DNA of 64,000 bases. Origin: Ophthalmolycus amberensis (taxonomy: Eukaryota > Chordata > Actinopteri > Perciformes > Zoarcidae). The position numbers and the translations under genes are program-made. Positions 33,094-46,825 of this stretch are shown piece by piece. How positions within the stretch are numbered: position 1 is the stretch's first letter; each line of letters opens with the position of its first letter. The stretch is taken from contig JAFEUB010000812.1 in the NCBI GenBank assembly GCA_024529925.1, forward strand, positions 373,501 to 437,500. Direction: 5' to 3'. Under the pieces are notes generated by a model, which saw nothing but the letters and a program-made list of their open reading frames with translations, did no database searches and was not told where the DNA came from.

Positions 33094-34038
33094 GCACAGC
33101 AGCTGCTCAGGACTCTCCTCCCCGAGCTGTAATCAGTGGCTTAATGATTCTCAGCGGCTTTCATGTTCAACGCTGTCAGCTCAAGTGTGTGTGATGTTTG
33201 ATGCTCCGTCTAAAGAGCACACATGCACACACAAGCATGTGTTCACTCCAAACGAAACATTTTAGCTTCATGATAGCACCAATAGATGCTCATTGCAAAG
33301 TTGCACCCAAGAGAGGGCGGAAGATAAACTGAGGAAGGACATCAAAAAGAAAAAAGAGCGGCGGCTGAGAGAAGAAGAGGGGTTCCTCAGAAACGTGTGG
33401 AGTGTTTGTGTTGAGAGAAACAATCCCTCTTGGGAGAAGAGGAATTATTTCTCTCAGGAATAAGCGGGAAAAGAGGAGCGGGGGCCTTTTTTAATGACCA
33501 CTCACCTACAATGCTGCAGCACTGACGAGTCTTCATGTTTGCTTTCGGTGGGACGCTATAGGAGCAGTTTTGATCTGGTCAGGCTTCGACAGCTGTTGTG
33601 GCCTGGGGCATGAAGGCATGCCCTGGCTTATCCCCCTCGACTCACTAACAGACCCTTAACCCCAAACTCTTCTTCTCTTTCTACCGCTCATCTTCACATC
33701 AACACCACCTGCTTTGTTTCTTCAGAAGAAATGCAGAAAGCAGAAGGAATTATTCTCTGTGCTGCTCCAAGAATCATCATCTAACGTGTTACACTGGACT
33801 GTCTAATTCCCAGAGAATCGTGTAGGGCAGAGTCACTCATGCCTCCGACTCTATATTTAGCCCAAGGAATTATGGGAGGAATTAATATAGACAGACATGG
33901 CTTAGTCTTCATTATTTTGGGGTGGGAGAGAGAGCGAGAAAGAGAGAGAGGGAGAGAAGGAGGACGGGAGAGATGGAGAGAATATTAAAATTAGCCCGGT
34001 TTCTTCCTCTCATGTCCCATTTTTCCCACAATTCACTG

Positions 34039-34058
34039 GGGGGGGGGGGGGGGGGGGG
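34039..34058. repeat. Poly-G tract
   Basis: About 19 G following cact. Confidence 0.88.
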
Positions 34059-34340
34059 CTACGTAGTCACGAGACTGAGGCAAAGACAATTTGAAACAAA
34101 AACAAAGGTATAAATAACGTCACACATCATCCTCAGAGACTTACATACCAGATCCTTCCGGATTCCCTCAACAAACCTGGAATTAACGAACCAAGTGTTT
34201 TCTCAAGTAAGTACAGAATTAATGTTTTACTAGGGAACTTGTGTAAGAGCCTGAGAAACAGGCAATATGGTAATGCTTGATGAACTTGATCAAGATAGGG
34301 TGATAACATACCGGTAACCTGATTGGAGTTCATAAAATGG

Positions 34341-34402
34341 TTTAATCTTGATAGATAGATAGATAGATATAAACTTTATTCATCCCAGGGGGAAATTCGT
34401 TA
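34341..34402 (-). mobile_element. LINE 3'-end fragment with (GATA)n tail
   Basis: Read on the minus strand it is gaatttccccctgggatgaa, then taaagtttat and repeated ctat units. This is the typical 3' end of a fish LINE, with only the last 60 bp retained. The element family cannot be fixed from this little sequence. Confidence 0.6.
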
Positions 34403-34810
34403 AAGATAGAAAATAGATATAGAAATAGATATATTGATGATATAATCAGTCAATTTTCCTAAAATTATTTTATGTTTATGCTATACTGCAATAATCATCT
34501 ATTGATCTCCAGTGGTAGTGATGTAAATTAAGTATTAGTGGGGCAGCCCTGTGTTATAGAAGAAGTTTTGATCCAGTAACAATGTTTTACTATAAATATA
34601 ATGCTGGGTGGATTATGTCCTCGAACAACTTAATGAGGAAACGCTGCGAATCAGCGTCAGTATGTCCAGCATCCAGCAGCAAAAGTGAACTGTAGCTGTG
34701 TCCTGTAGAGGCCCGCTGCTCGACTCAGTCCGCACAGCTGACCAGCAATATTGTTGCTCTGACTGTTGGTAAAACTGTGACCTCCCATCAACATTACTGG
34801 TTGGGCAGGC

Positions 34811-34813
<3 letters not shown>

Positions 34814-34899
<86 letters not shown>

Positions 34900-34901
34900 G
34901 A
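34814..34901. repeat. (GA)n microsatellite
   Basis: About 43 GA units with two cg interruptions. Confidence 0.95.
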
Positions 34902-37610
34902 ACCATTTTTTAAAGGTCAGTTCTTTATTGAAAACTAAAGCTCCTTAGTAACATACAAGTTAAAGTTTTAGAGTTTTGATTTCTGTTCATCTAACAGTCA
35001 GGGTATAGTGTGGTTATTATGGCAGTATCTTGGCACAGTGAGGTTCAAAGTACAAGAGATGATGAATGCATGATTATTGGATCACTGAATCTGAGCTTTA
35101 ATAATGGCCATCAGACCTTTTTAAAGCACACGTTTTGACTTATAAAAGCAAGGAAACCACAGGTGTAATTGTTCATAAATTATTTAAACATTGCTGATAC
35201 TTTGCACCGCCACGTCCCTCAACACATGTTTACATCAGGCCAAATATTAATATATATATATATATCGCTCCAAATATGCAGTCAATGTCCTTTTGCAACC
35301 TAAATTTAACACAAATAAACAGAAAAAAAGAACATTTGAATTCTCAAGAGGAAATAGATTTTGATTTTCGGATCCTCTGGCTGCTCATGTTTCCTGTCAC
35401 GATAGACTTCTTTGTAATGTCACCGTGTTCCCAGAGCTCAGCTATTAATGATGTTATATCGTGCTATGAAATGCAAATAAGACTCAAGCTGAATGTTGAA
35501 AACAAACAAAAAAAGGTGTTTTCATTAGCCGTGAGAATTTGAGGAAACACACTTTGCTGCTCGGTCCACCTTTATCCATTTTACATTGTAGTTTAAATTA
35601 CATTTTGATTCATTAGTTAATTAATTTAAAAGACTGATGAAGGCAATGCAAGTATAAACATATATTGTTAGTCCTAATAACGTGCCGCCTTTTGCATCAG
35701 CATCCATAACTTGATGTGACTGAATAACACTCGGCCCATGCGTGATACTGGTTGTGTTACAAGGTTGCCGTGCTGAGACTGGGCCCGACGCCTAATGTCC
35801 TCTCCTCCCTCACTGCTCTCCCTCCTCGGCTGCTCAGGCCAGCCAACACAACAAGGCTAATAGGGACATTTAAATGTCAGCATCACAGACATCTAAAGGA
35901 GAGCTCTTCCCTCACATATGCTGGGAATGTTTTTACCAAGATTTTAGCAGCAGCTTGTTAATGACATGTCCGTCCTCCATAAGTCAAGCAAATCTAAACA
36001 GGATTCTGTGGTTTGCCTCATACCGACCCAGATGTGAACTGCAAATTTAAACAAAAAAAGAATTGCAAACACGGTGTTGTCTTTTTCGGCTAATCTGCTC
36101 AATCATTCAAAACAGCTCTCACAGACGCTCAGTGCAAGCATGGATCTCATTGTTGTTCTTTTACAAAGCCATTTTTTAAACCAGCACTTGTTTGCCCTCG
36201 AATATGGATTAAGGGCGGATGTGTTGCTCATTCATCGCTCTTTATGAATGAGGCTGCAGCTGAGCATTCAGAAATGTAAACAAATAGCTCAACATGAGCC
36301 TTTTTGTCCACCAATCTGCAGCAGTCGATCCTGAGATATGGGTTACCCGGAAAAGAAACAGCAGGAATAAGTAGACACTTCTTGGGCCAGACATGAACAG
36401 TAAGCATTACGTAGTGAGGGAGCTGAGGGAAAACTCACCTCTGTCAAACTAGAGCAGATAACTGAATAAGAACGGCTGCGATTGGCCGGCTGTTTTAACC
36501 CTCCAAACTGTCCAAACACAAGCAGCAGAGAAGAGAAAGCAGAGGTTGTGATTCAGTAACAGCAAGATGCCTCACAAGGTCACTCACAGTTTTCACTTAA
36601 AGGCCTAAATTTCATAGATCTTCGGGAATACAAGAGCCCAAATACTACATCCTTAAATGCGTGAAGAAAGGGGTCATATCTACGTTATTGTTGGGTAATT
36701 GGAACCCTGTGTTACAGGCCTGCTGTGTGTTGATCCAGGCCTGTTTCAATGCATGTATTATTATGAATGGCATAGACTAGACACAAAAGGATGTTGGTAG
36801 CCTATCACCGTTAAAGCGCAATGTAACATTGAGTCTAACATTATTAGTGTCCAGGCTTGCACCTCATTATTATTCAGTAACCACCCAAACATTGCTTAAG
36901 AAAGGCTGAGCCTCCTCCTGCATATGGACACATGGGCTATTTGTCAATTTGCTGGAGAGCATGTTGTGGATATGAACGGGCTCCTTTCCTCTATTAGCCC
37001 CATACAATGTGTTTCTTTTATCTCACGCTGGATGCACATTGTGCGGTTGCAGTAGGCTAATTGCGCAAACTGCGCGCTGCGAGGTGCCGCTGAAGGGAAG
37101 AAGGCACCTCCTCACTGAGCCCACGGGCGATACATGCCGCAAGATCCCGGCACGCTTTATTTCCATCCTCCCAGACACCCGTCAACATATCCACGTCCGC
37201 GCAAAATCGTTACGTTGAATTTGAGACGGTACAATTCTAATTCATGCATTTTTGCAGAATCTTACCATTGTATCGATATTCCTCCAAAATGCAACTCCTG
37301 CTCTGTGGATACCTCCGGGCCGATGAAAGGCTGCGCTCTCAGCAGGGGACAAATCAACCCTCACAGGGCTGCGGAGGGACCAGACTCCCCTCCCCGGTGG
37401 CTCCAGGACAGCACAACTTCCACCTGAAAGGCAGTTTGGACGAAAGGTTGGGGACTTCCAACCGGGTCAAAAACGCCACGAGTTTCTTTTTGCATGAAAA
37501 TTCCGATTTCCCTATCAGTGTGCGATGTGTATTTCGAGCAATTCTTGCTGCCCTGCGGATGGCTGCTCGCTTCGCCCTCCACAGAAGAATGCACCGCGCA
37601 TTACAACTAA

Positions 37611-37620
37611 CTCTCTCTCT

Positions 37621-37678
<58 letters not shown>
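37611..37678. repeat. (CT)n microsatellite
   Basis: About 33 CT units with two cg interruptions. It creates serine/leucine and arginine/glutamate chance frames on both strands. Confidence 0.95.
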
Positions 37679-38595
37679 TACACACAAACACACGACACAT
37701 GCGCGTGAGGAAGCCCAAATCCAATTTTGTACGATAGATGTGAGACTAAATGAGAGCCTAAATAATCCGGTCACACCAGATACAATGCAGAAAATGATAT
37801 GGATGTGCTGTGGTGCAACATCATGCACAGTGTGCGTGCGTGCGTGTGTATGTGTAAGTGCATGTGTTAGTGTGTGAGGTGTAATGGGTCACCAGATTAC
37901 AGTAAACCACAGATCAGGACCAAGGACAGCGACCATCATAATTTTATTCACTACCAGAAATGAAAAAAAATATATATATACTACATATATCTATAAAATC
38001 ATCTAAAATCAAGACATTCTGTATTGGGTCCTCACTGCATCTGTGAAGAATTCAGCAAAACTGGAAGGAGGCTTCAAATGACCTGGGAAATTCATCTTTT
38101 CTATGGGAGTGCCTCCAGCATCTGCAATGCAGGAGGCTTATCAGAGGGAGTGGAGCATGGACATGATGTGAACCACTATGTTACCACCTATGTGAGATTC
38201 TGGACTGATGTGTCGAAGGCTTCACTTCGCTTCAAACAAGCGAGTTTGTACTGAGCGTTGTCACAAGGTGTCTGAAGGAGAAAGTTTGTATCGGGTGAAG
38301 AGCCTTCTGTCATAGGGAGGGTCGACATCGCACAGCTCGGCCAATTGCAGCGTGAAGCGAGCGTGTTTGTCGCTTGTGAAAGATGTCGAGAGCAGCAGAT
38401 GGAGGATGCGCGTTGACTCATTGCTCTGCGATTCACAGGACCGTCATCGCACAGTGTGAATGCCTCACAATTCATAATGGGCTGTCTGCTGTCTGACACG
38501 GATTGAGAACAAGATCTTATTTGACCCCCTGGCGCACAGTGTGGCGTGATATGAACCTGCAAGATCTCTGTCATGTTTCTCTCTGACATTGTTTG

Positions 38596-38800
38596 CAGAG
38601 GCTAGCTCAGTTGGTAGAGCGGGCGTCCATTCATCAGAAGTTTGACCCCTGCGGTCTACGTGTCTCTGCTATCAGTGTGTGTGAATGTTTAGCGCTCCTG
38701 ATGAGCAGGCGGCCTCTTGTGTGGAAGCCTCTGCCACCACGGTATGAATGGGTGAATTTACCTTCAAAGCCTCCTGTGTCCTTAAACCAAATGCTCGTTG
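38596..38800 (+). mobile_element. Second tRNA-derived SINE-like element
   Basis: The head gaggctagctcagttggtag has a good A box (tagctcagttgg), followed by a weak B box (agtttgaccc, 38638-38647). The body has the fish SINE phrase tatgaatgggtgaatttacc. The B box is diverged, so the copy is probably old and silent. Confidence 0.6.
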
Positions 38801-41800
38801 AATCATGTGACAGCGGCTGAACCCTCTTTTCGGCGGGTGAGAAGGGGAAATGGGGACAGTTTCTAGTAAACGCCACAAATTCCTTTGAAGAGAGGCCGTC
38901 CAAAAGTGTGCGCTGTTATCTCCATTTGTATGCTTTCTGGTGTTGCAACAATAAACACTGCACTGCAAACGCTGCTCTTGGAGAGGGATCGGGGAGGCAG
39001 TGGGATGCAGCCAGGCCGAGGCCACGATGGCATGCTTTTCACTTCCACTTTGGTCATTTCTGAACAAGCATTATGTCTTTAGGCATAATCAAGCAACATG
39101 TAGTGCAACATGCAAAGCTTCCGGTACCCTTTAGACAGCGCTCTCCACCGCCATCATCAATACACCCTAAAGATGGGATGTTGGAAGATGGTGTTCATCC
39201 CATCAGTATAGTTCTGTGGAGAATCTATTGACAACACCTACTGTTGCTTATACTGTAATTTGTCACATATTTATAAATCACAATCGATGTGATTCACAAT
39301 GCTTGTGAATGCTTTTTGGGAATCTCAATCTTTATACTACTAACAGTTATGATGATGCATGAACAGAGGTGGAGGAGGAGGAGGAGGAGGAGGAGGAGGA
39401 GGAGGAGGAGGAAGAGTAGGCCTTTAGAAGAGTGGCTCTAAAAATATATTCTCTCTATCTTACTCGCTTGCTCTTTGTGATTGATGTATGACTCTTCTCA
39501 TCTACATTTCAAAATGAAAAGCAAACAGAGATGTAAATCCTTTGGGAATAGAGACTGAACACACATCTAGCATTCCCCACCGTAAATAAAAAACACTATT
39601 TTAATCAACTCAAGCAGTGGTCAGCAAATATTACTAATACTCTCTGGTAAAATAGTCTGTTTTCGTCTTTGTAAACCTGCTTATTCTCGGTGCTCTATGT
39701 CCTTTTTTAAATTTATCATTATTGGTTTTTATTCGCTGCCAGATCATTTACAAGAGATGATTACAAATATTTGATGTCACACCTGTTTGGACAATTATAC
39801 ACCAAAAAAAATCTAAAAAAAAACAAGAAACTACAAAAAATGAAAGTTCAAATAAATTTCCATTCGATTAATCATGTTAAACACTTTTTCATCCCAACTT
39901 GCTGGGCGTCACTTTCTAACGTGCTGGTGTGGAAATTGAGCCTGTTCCACAGCGAGGAGGCCTGACCACGTGTCCAGCTGCTTTGTACAGTCGACACGCT
40001 GCTACAATAAATCTACCAAAACTGGTTTACAATTAAAAGGAATTTAATCCCACTGATGCAAGTACGATTACAGTTACACAATGGAGTACATTACTCCTAT
40101 GAAATATTACAATATTACCCCACTTTGGAAAAAACTCTCCTCTGGTCCCATGAGACACAGCCGTCTCTCGGAACCACACGCTAAAAGAGGCAGAGAAAAA
40201 CACTTCCTATCCCCGCCCTCATATCCGTCCGAAACTCCGCCCCTTCCGTTTATCCCAATTCCTATTGGCTAACTTCCAGGAGTGTATTCGCCTGTCTGCC
40301 TTTCTGTCCCTGAGTTTACTAACACATTCAATGACTCTCAGTTATTGTTTAATCCCTCTATGATAAACATTCCATATAATAGATAAGACTTTGCAACTTT
40401 TGGCAAAAGCTACATGTCTCAAATTCTACTGTTAGCTACTAATCCTAGAACACTTTATGCTTATCTTAATTATGCATTTCCAAAACACTTATGTTTAATT
40501 ATGTCTAATGTCTAATGTCTAATTATGACTAATTATGAATTCTTAATTATGAATTATTAAACACTTATTATATCTACTGAACACACAGTTCTTTGCTCAA
40601 ATTTCTTACACTGGTCAGCTCAGCGCAGCAAACTATGACGCTCCACTACGGTCACAGAAAACACGCAGTTAACGTTGTGAATTCAAACAACAACACTTGA
40701 GCAACAGAACCACTTTAATCAGGAGAGACAAGTCAGAAGAAGAAGAGATACTAGTTTATTATTAGCAGATGATATGTCTTGACAGAGTCTTTGGCACTTG
40801 GACTCTACAGGGACATTTGTAATCGAGGGGCGTCTGCTCTGAGCAGCAGCAACATCAATCCCCTTATGGAGACTAGACACTGGTGGTGGTGGCCGATGAG
40901 GCTGATAGAATGATGAGTTGATGAATATGATGAATCTGCGAAGACTGGGCGGAGATGGAGAGGTTGAGGGGCGAGTGACAGCAGCAATACTGAAGGTAGA
41001 GAGACGATGGTATTTAAATGAGACAGCAGCAAGATGATAGGCTCAACGATGTCATTATTTTGCTGTGCTATTGGATAGAAGAGACCAGCTGATCTAAACA
41101 GCTGATATCATGATTAACAGCCCCAAACAATGACAGCAAGGAAATAATGAGTGAGCATGCTTGAGGAGTGAATGGCAGACGTATGAGAGATAAACTTACG
41201 GGCCTAAGCATACAAGAGTCTTCCTGACTGAACGTACGCTATAAAATAAAATGTAAACAACGAAACAAAAGTATGGAAAACGAACACGAACACCGGTGTC
41301 CTGGTTGAAAGTCCTGTGTTTGTTCGACCCTCCCACCCTGTGTGTGTGGTCTTTTTTCTTTATACTACATCACACTACCGGATGATTTTCTCTGATCGTC
41401 TAATAATGACACCTATGGGTTTACCCAGTAGCTACTTAAGCCTGTTGCGTCTCATACAGACGATAAAGGGTAATACTAATACTAATAATACAACTCTATA
41501 ATACAATACAACTGTTAAAGATCAAATTGAACAATTACATAATATAACGCTGGAAGTATGAAAAATTATAGTTGTAATGTTACTTTACTTGATTTATCCA
41601 ACATTTCTCACCTTTACAGTGTCTGCAGACATGAAAAACAATAGGTGCATTCCCTATATGGCATATTTTGCAGGCATCAATTACGAGTAACAAACAGAAC
41701 TATGAACACCACAAGATAGTTGGGAGGACAAAAAAAGTCAATCCACCTTGACCATGTATTGATAAATTAGCTTGGTGTATTCTGTGGGAATATGTAAACA

Positions 41801-43555
41801 TTTCCATTCTGTATCTATTTGATGAACTATATCCTTCCAGTCATAAACCAAGGGAGCCATGGGCTTGTACTGCTCCATGTTCTTCTGCTAGAAGATGGAA
41901 GGAAAATGGCGACAGAGTTGCCGCAGGGTTACAAAAGTCGGAGGTGTGTCATATATATTTGCACTGTCGGAGAAATGGGGGTCTGTATTTGATGTGCGGC
42001 ACATTTTTTTCCACAAAGTGCACCGGATTTAACTTGTTTTCGTCGACTTACAATTTTCTTAAGAAGATCCTCACCACCGCCGAAAATCTGAGCTGCGTCT
42101 GATTTCTCTTTTTCATCTCACCCTCATGCTAAAAGTCAGTGGATTTCATTCTACTTGCATTCCCCATCCTGCCGTCGTTCAGCCCTCCCACACAGTGTGT
42201 AGTGCTGACTCAGGCACCTCAAGTCTGCCTTCATCTTCCACCCCGAGATCACTATATGTCTCATAAGTAGTACGTATGTTTATCAACACACACACACACA
42301 GGCTGGCCACTCTGAAGAAATCATGATCGGGAATTGAGCATCATCACTAATTGATCCTCTTTTTAAATTCTGACAGTGGAATAATATGCTGCTGTATGGC
42401 GTTGCCATAGCAACTGGCCTATTTCAATGCAGGGCGATGTGGAGTGCTGCTTGAAGAAAAGGGGGGGGGGACGTGGGGTAATTGGGGATGTTTTGGTGGC
42501 AATGGGGGGTTGGTTTCTAAGGATGTGCGTGGAGAAGGGGGGTTGTGAGCTGCCTGAAAGGAAAAAAAGAGTTAAGAGAAAGAAAATGGTCTCAATGCAT
42601 TCAGAGCATTCGGACAAAAAAAACACCCGTCAAGCACACTGGCGGCGACAAAAAAAAAACTCAATCCATCAAAACATGAAGAGCCGAGGGGTGGAGCTCG
42701 GATTTGCACAAGAAAACAAATCTATTTTCAATTCATAATCATGCTGACGCTGGAATTAAAGGGACTGAGCTAAGACTTGGATCAATCTCACCTCAACTGC
42801 AAGCTACTGACACCGGTACCTCTGCTCAGATCCATAGTTCACAGATATTTCTCCAGCAGAGAAGAATAAACACCTTGAGCACCTGATTGATTGACGCCTA
42901 GTTCTTGTGAGCTGCAGACCCAACCCTCTAAATCAACACTCACTGTTATACCAACAGAGAAGCATAAATCAATACCGTCTCCGTGTCCTGAAGCCTGTAA
43001 CCCCGCCGTTAGACACTCTGGCAGATTTACAAACTACGTATCATTAGGGAGGTATTTAGTAGCTTATCATATTAAAACACGGCTACCCAAAGGCTCAAAA
43101 ATGCAAAATAATGCAATGTCCTAGAGCGAAGATGCATACAAGTGCTATTCATAGATCTCAATTCTACTTCCACGCTTTGTCTGCAGCTCAGTTCATTCTC
43201 AGCTCAATTGAATTCATCTCCTTTAAGCTGGACAGACGCTCATGGTTTTTTTAAAGCTTTTTCTTTGCCTTCTGATCAACCTTTTCTGCACGGCCAAAAC
43301 ATGGGGACGCCACAACAATGTCGACAAAAAAAAGACAAAGGCAGTGGTGCTTTGTGTAATTCAACTATGAAGGGAAAACAGAAAGGAAAAAAAAGATCAT
43401 AAACCACAAAGATGGCTGCAAGATGCAGACAATATATAGGACACAATATGTCCTGTCTGTTTTGTAGTGAGATTCAGTTTCATTTAAATCGCAAGCACCT
43501 TCTCGATCAAGATTAGCCACCACGTGAAAAATATAACTAGATAACTATTAAAGCG
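38801..43555. other. No recognisable gene
   Basis: Chance frames, a GGA microsatellite at 39369-39413 and an AT-rich patch with repeated taatgtc/aattatga words (40495-40560). No splice-bounded coding stretch was found. Confidence 0.4.
39369..39413. repeat. (GGA)n microsatellite
   Basis: About 15 GGA units. Confidence 0.95.
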
Positions 43556-43559
43556 GGTA

Positions 43560-43800
43560 TAGTGTTGACCATGTTGGTCATCTTAGCATGCTAACACTTG
43601 CTAATTAGCATTGAACACGAAGCTCGCTTAAGGCTGATGGTAATGTCATAAGTTTTGCAGATATTTGATCGAAAAACAAATTATCGGACAAAGTCAAATG
43701 TGACCAATGATGGATCACCAATGTCAAAAGGATTTATCCTCGTGCGTATTATGGATAGCTGTCCCAAATTGCATGGCAATCTGTCAATTTTCAATACATT
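43560..43800 (-). repeat. Dispersed teleost repeat, copy 1 (minus orientation)
   Basis: It contains catcttagcatgctaacact, gctaattagcattgaaca, gtcataagttttgcagat and gcatggcaatctgtcaa. These are reversed relatives of phrases in the copies at 46826-47105 and 48075-48345. Old and diverged. Confidence 0.55.
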
Positions 43801-44680
43801 TTAAAAAACAATTTCCATTCCTGGAGCAACACGTTCTCACTCCCAACCCGTCAAACACCAACTCTTGGACAGTGCCCCTTGGCATCGGAGATCAACGCAA
43901 CAGACACCCCTTTAGTGTTAGTTAGCGTTAGTCTTCGACCTGTCAGGACGGACGTTTCAACATACGCTTTTAACATGTATAGTGTCTTTTCAAATGAAAC
44001 TTCCATCTGCATGGAGAGTTAGATTTCGGCGACAAAAACAATTAGGTTCAGGCAAAGAGCGCGGTTGATGTTGACTCAAGTCACTACCCAGTGACAAAGG
44101 ACTCACGTATCGACTCACGTGACTAACAACTCAGGTGACAAAATGTCACCGTTTCCTCTTAGTTTTGCACGAGACAGGCCGCTAGCATTTCACAAGTTAG
44201 GCATGAGAATGGGTTCCTTGGATTCATCTCGAACAGGCACACTATAATTCGTAACAGATCTTTGTACAGCAGCTTTTGGAAAAATTAGATCATGAAACTG
44301 CTCAAACTGCAAGACATGTTGACAAGACAACAAGACAATGCTTTGAATCTATTTTAGTTGGACATTAGACATCCATTTAATTGTCCAACAGCCACACTGT
44401 TGATGATTTAGGAACATTAATTCTGCTTCCATGCATCCCACGCTGTTCATATCTGATCTGTAATGCTGCACATTAGGGCAGGATTGAATGAGGTTAGGGT
44501 TAGTCGTGCTATCAGGGAGATGAACACCGGATGGACCACTGTGAATGTTCGGGAATGTAAACATAAAGCATCTCTCCCTCTCCGCCAGCAGGTCCTCCTC
44601 ATCACGCTGTAGCAATAACAGCGATTGGAATCACCATGGCAACAGAATTTCTACCTGCAAGCAAGGCTGCGGAGAAGCTG

Positions 44681-44719
44681 GAGGAGGACGAGGAGGAGGA
44701 GGAGGAGGAGGAGGAGGAG
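44681..44719. repeat. (GGA)n microsatellite
   Basis: Thirteen GGA units after gaggaggac. Confidence 0.92.
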
Positions 44720-45562
44720 CGTTGGAGAGTCAGAGGGAAAGAGAATTAAAAAGAGGGCCGGGGCCCCTCATAACAGAGCGTGATTTATGAAGGTCTGGGA
44801 GGGAACATTTACAACACGTCCACTTCACACACTGAAAGAAAAGGATCAGAGGCATTAAAGGTCAGGAGGCCATTCAGCAGGATTCATACTCTCTCTTCGC
44901 CCCCTCTTTCTTCTTCTCTTTAACCCAATTATTTATTTTTTTCCCTTATTGTAAAAATGTATAAAACGTTTCCTCTTCTTGGTTGCCCTGCTTGCAAACA
45001 AACTGGTCCCTGTGACAAAAGACATGTTATATATCGGCTTTATTCAATAGGAATTTATTCCTTTTTTTATCTGATAATGTGAATGAATGACCATGCCTCA
45101 CCCTAATCCCAGTTCCTTACGCCAACCATACGTTTCCTTCCCACAGGACCAGCAGAGGGTTGAACCTGATCACAGCCTGGAGGAATGTAAAGGCCACTGT
45201 TGTATTCAGGGCATAACTGGTATCTTTGGCAATTGTTTTTCTATTTGTCAACATCAATTGCCATTCTAAATTATTACTCACGCTAACTTGACTGGGTAAC
45301 ACGGGCCTGGAGTCAACTGATGTTATGTCAGTGGACTTCGGCAATGAAATCCGCACTGCACAGAAAATGGCTCACAAGTGAGCGATTGCTCTCGATTGAG
45401 TGATTGCTGAGTAGTTAACAAAATGGCCCTTCAGTCTGATTATCAGGCTATATCTTATTCAGGCCTCCCGCTGACACATGTGTGAATTAAAGGGTGAATT
45501 CAACAAGTCATGGCTGTCTTTTCAACAGCTCCTCGCTCTGAACTGTCCTCGTGTTCTCTCAC

Positions 45563-45698
45563 CAGCCTGCACCTCTTGTTTTCTTTGCTGAGTGAGCGAA
45601 TCATCCTCTTCAGCGAGAGTCTCGTCCAGATCAATGGAGTTCTCCACATGGGTCCTCGAAAACCTCCCCGCTCTTCCTCCTCGCTCTGCCATTGCCAT
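45563..45698 (-). CDS. Candidate first coding exon of an unknown gene
   Basis: On the minus strand an ATG at 45698 opens 45 codons (MAMAERGGRAGRFSRTHVEN, then an acidic DLDETLAEEDD stretch) up to a donor gctg|gtgaga. The sequence just upstream (45700-45760) is CpG-rich, as around a promoter. I do not recognise the protein and no following exon was found toward 30 kb. Plus-strand frames are also open here, so the strand is uncertain. Confidence 0.25.
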
Positions 45699-46630
45699 GG
45701 AGACTCCAGCGGCAGCGGCCTCGCTGCGCGGCGGGACTTGTCGGAGACACGCAACGCTTCCTAGTGGTCCCGCAGGCACACAGGGATACATACACTGACA
45801 GTTCTTCAAGGAGATGAAAGAAATAGATTATTCTACTCCTCCACTGTACAGCTCTTTGCCACCACTCCTTTCACCCAGTTGCTCACCCTTTTGCGGTCCA
45901 ACATTTATTTTCTCGGCTTTCTGAGAGGCCCCCCCCGCGTTACAGACAGCTTTAGATTTCCCCAGTGTCTGCTGGGTAACAGGTTTTAGACAAGTTCGCA
46001 CAGTGACAGTGAAGTGGAGAGGGGAATATAGAGGACTGGGATGGTTGCACACATTGAACAAGCCGACCACAATAATAAGTAAATGTGACGACGAGGCACT
46101 GGGGAAATAACACAAGCAAACTGAGTAGTTCAAAGGTCGGGCAGTAATAATTATTGCTCTGTTGTGAAGGCGTTCTCTTAGCAACTATTGTAGCCTCTTG
46201 AAATTCAATTATGAAGGGTAACAAAATTGAACAGAATGGAGGCAATTATCATTGAGGAGAAGTGAACATTTACACTTTAGAGGCAACCGTTTGCGTCGGC
46301 CAGTTCCTCTTTCAACATGACAATGCCCCCTTTTTTAGTATTTTGCCAGGTGTTTATATTTCTGTGGACAGATTTTGTTACTGTGAGAGCATTACAGATG
46401 CAGTCAGAAAACTTCACAGGTGCCTTTAACTGAGAACAAAATGAAGGCCGAGTTTGAAGATGGGTGTGTTCAGAAGTAGGCGGGATTTGACGTTGCGGCT
46501 GGTGGGATCCCATTGCAAGATGGTCTCTATAGTTAATAGCTGCAGGTGTCCACATGCTTTGTAGTAAACCATGTGGAGACTTCTAAAACTGGGATTGGTT
46601 AGCTTGTCTGTGTCTGTTTTCTCTGAAGAG

Positions 46631-46674
46631 AAAGTGCTGATTTAAGGTTTAATCAAAGCTTAAATCAGCACTTT
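46631..46674. repeat. Perfect inverted repeat, 15-bp arms
   Basis: aaagtgctgatttaa at 46631-46645 pairs exactly with ttaaatcagcacttt at 46660-46674, with a 14-nt spacer. Confidence 0.9.
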
Positions 46675-46825
46675 AAGTTAAGAGACCTTAACAGTTTTTA
46701 ACCTGGGTTTAAAGGCAGTCAAAGTCCCACTGTATACCTTCTGTCTGTCTTTGTCACAGCTCTGTGGTGCATAGTAAATAAATGCTTGGCTTTGGGGATG
46801 TTGAAACACAACAACTATTGCATGG

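Larger units (their letters stand above)
30106..34340. other. Upstream of adcyap1r1: no exon assigned
   Basis: The first tens of bases should be adcyap1r1 5' UTR. The rest holds chance frames, a poly-G run near 31162-31178, and several GT/CA runs. I could not place a promoter. Confidence 0.4.
34403..38590. other. Gene-free stretch with a GC-richer part near 37.0-37.6 kb
   Basis: No exon is recognised. The part at 37040-37600 has more CpG (tgcgcgctgcgagg near 37071) than its surroundings and could be a distal promoter or regulatory element of adcyap1r1. This rests on base composition only. Confidence 0.3.

Noticed and set aside
37244..37708. 154-residue plus-strand frame
   Set aside because: It ends in the CT microsatellite (Leu/Ser runs) and has no recognised domain or splice sites.
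38596..38668. Possible functional tRNA gene
   Set aside because: Only the A box is good; the B box is diverged, the cloverleaf does not close, and the SINE body follows.
42427..42738. 103-residue plus-strand frame rich in Lys and Gly
   Set aside because: Low-complexity purine-rich DNA (G and A runs) with no family resemblance.
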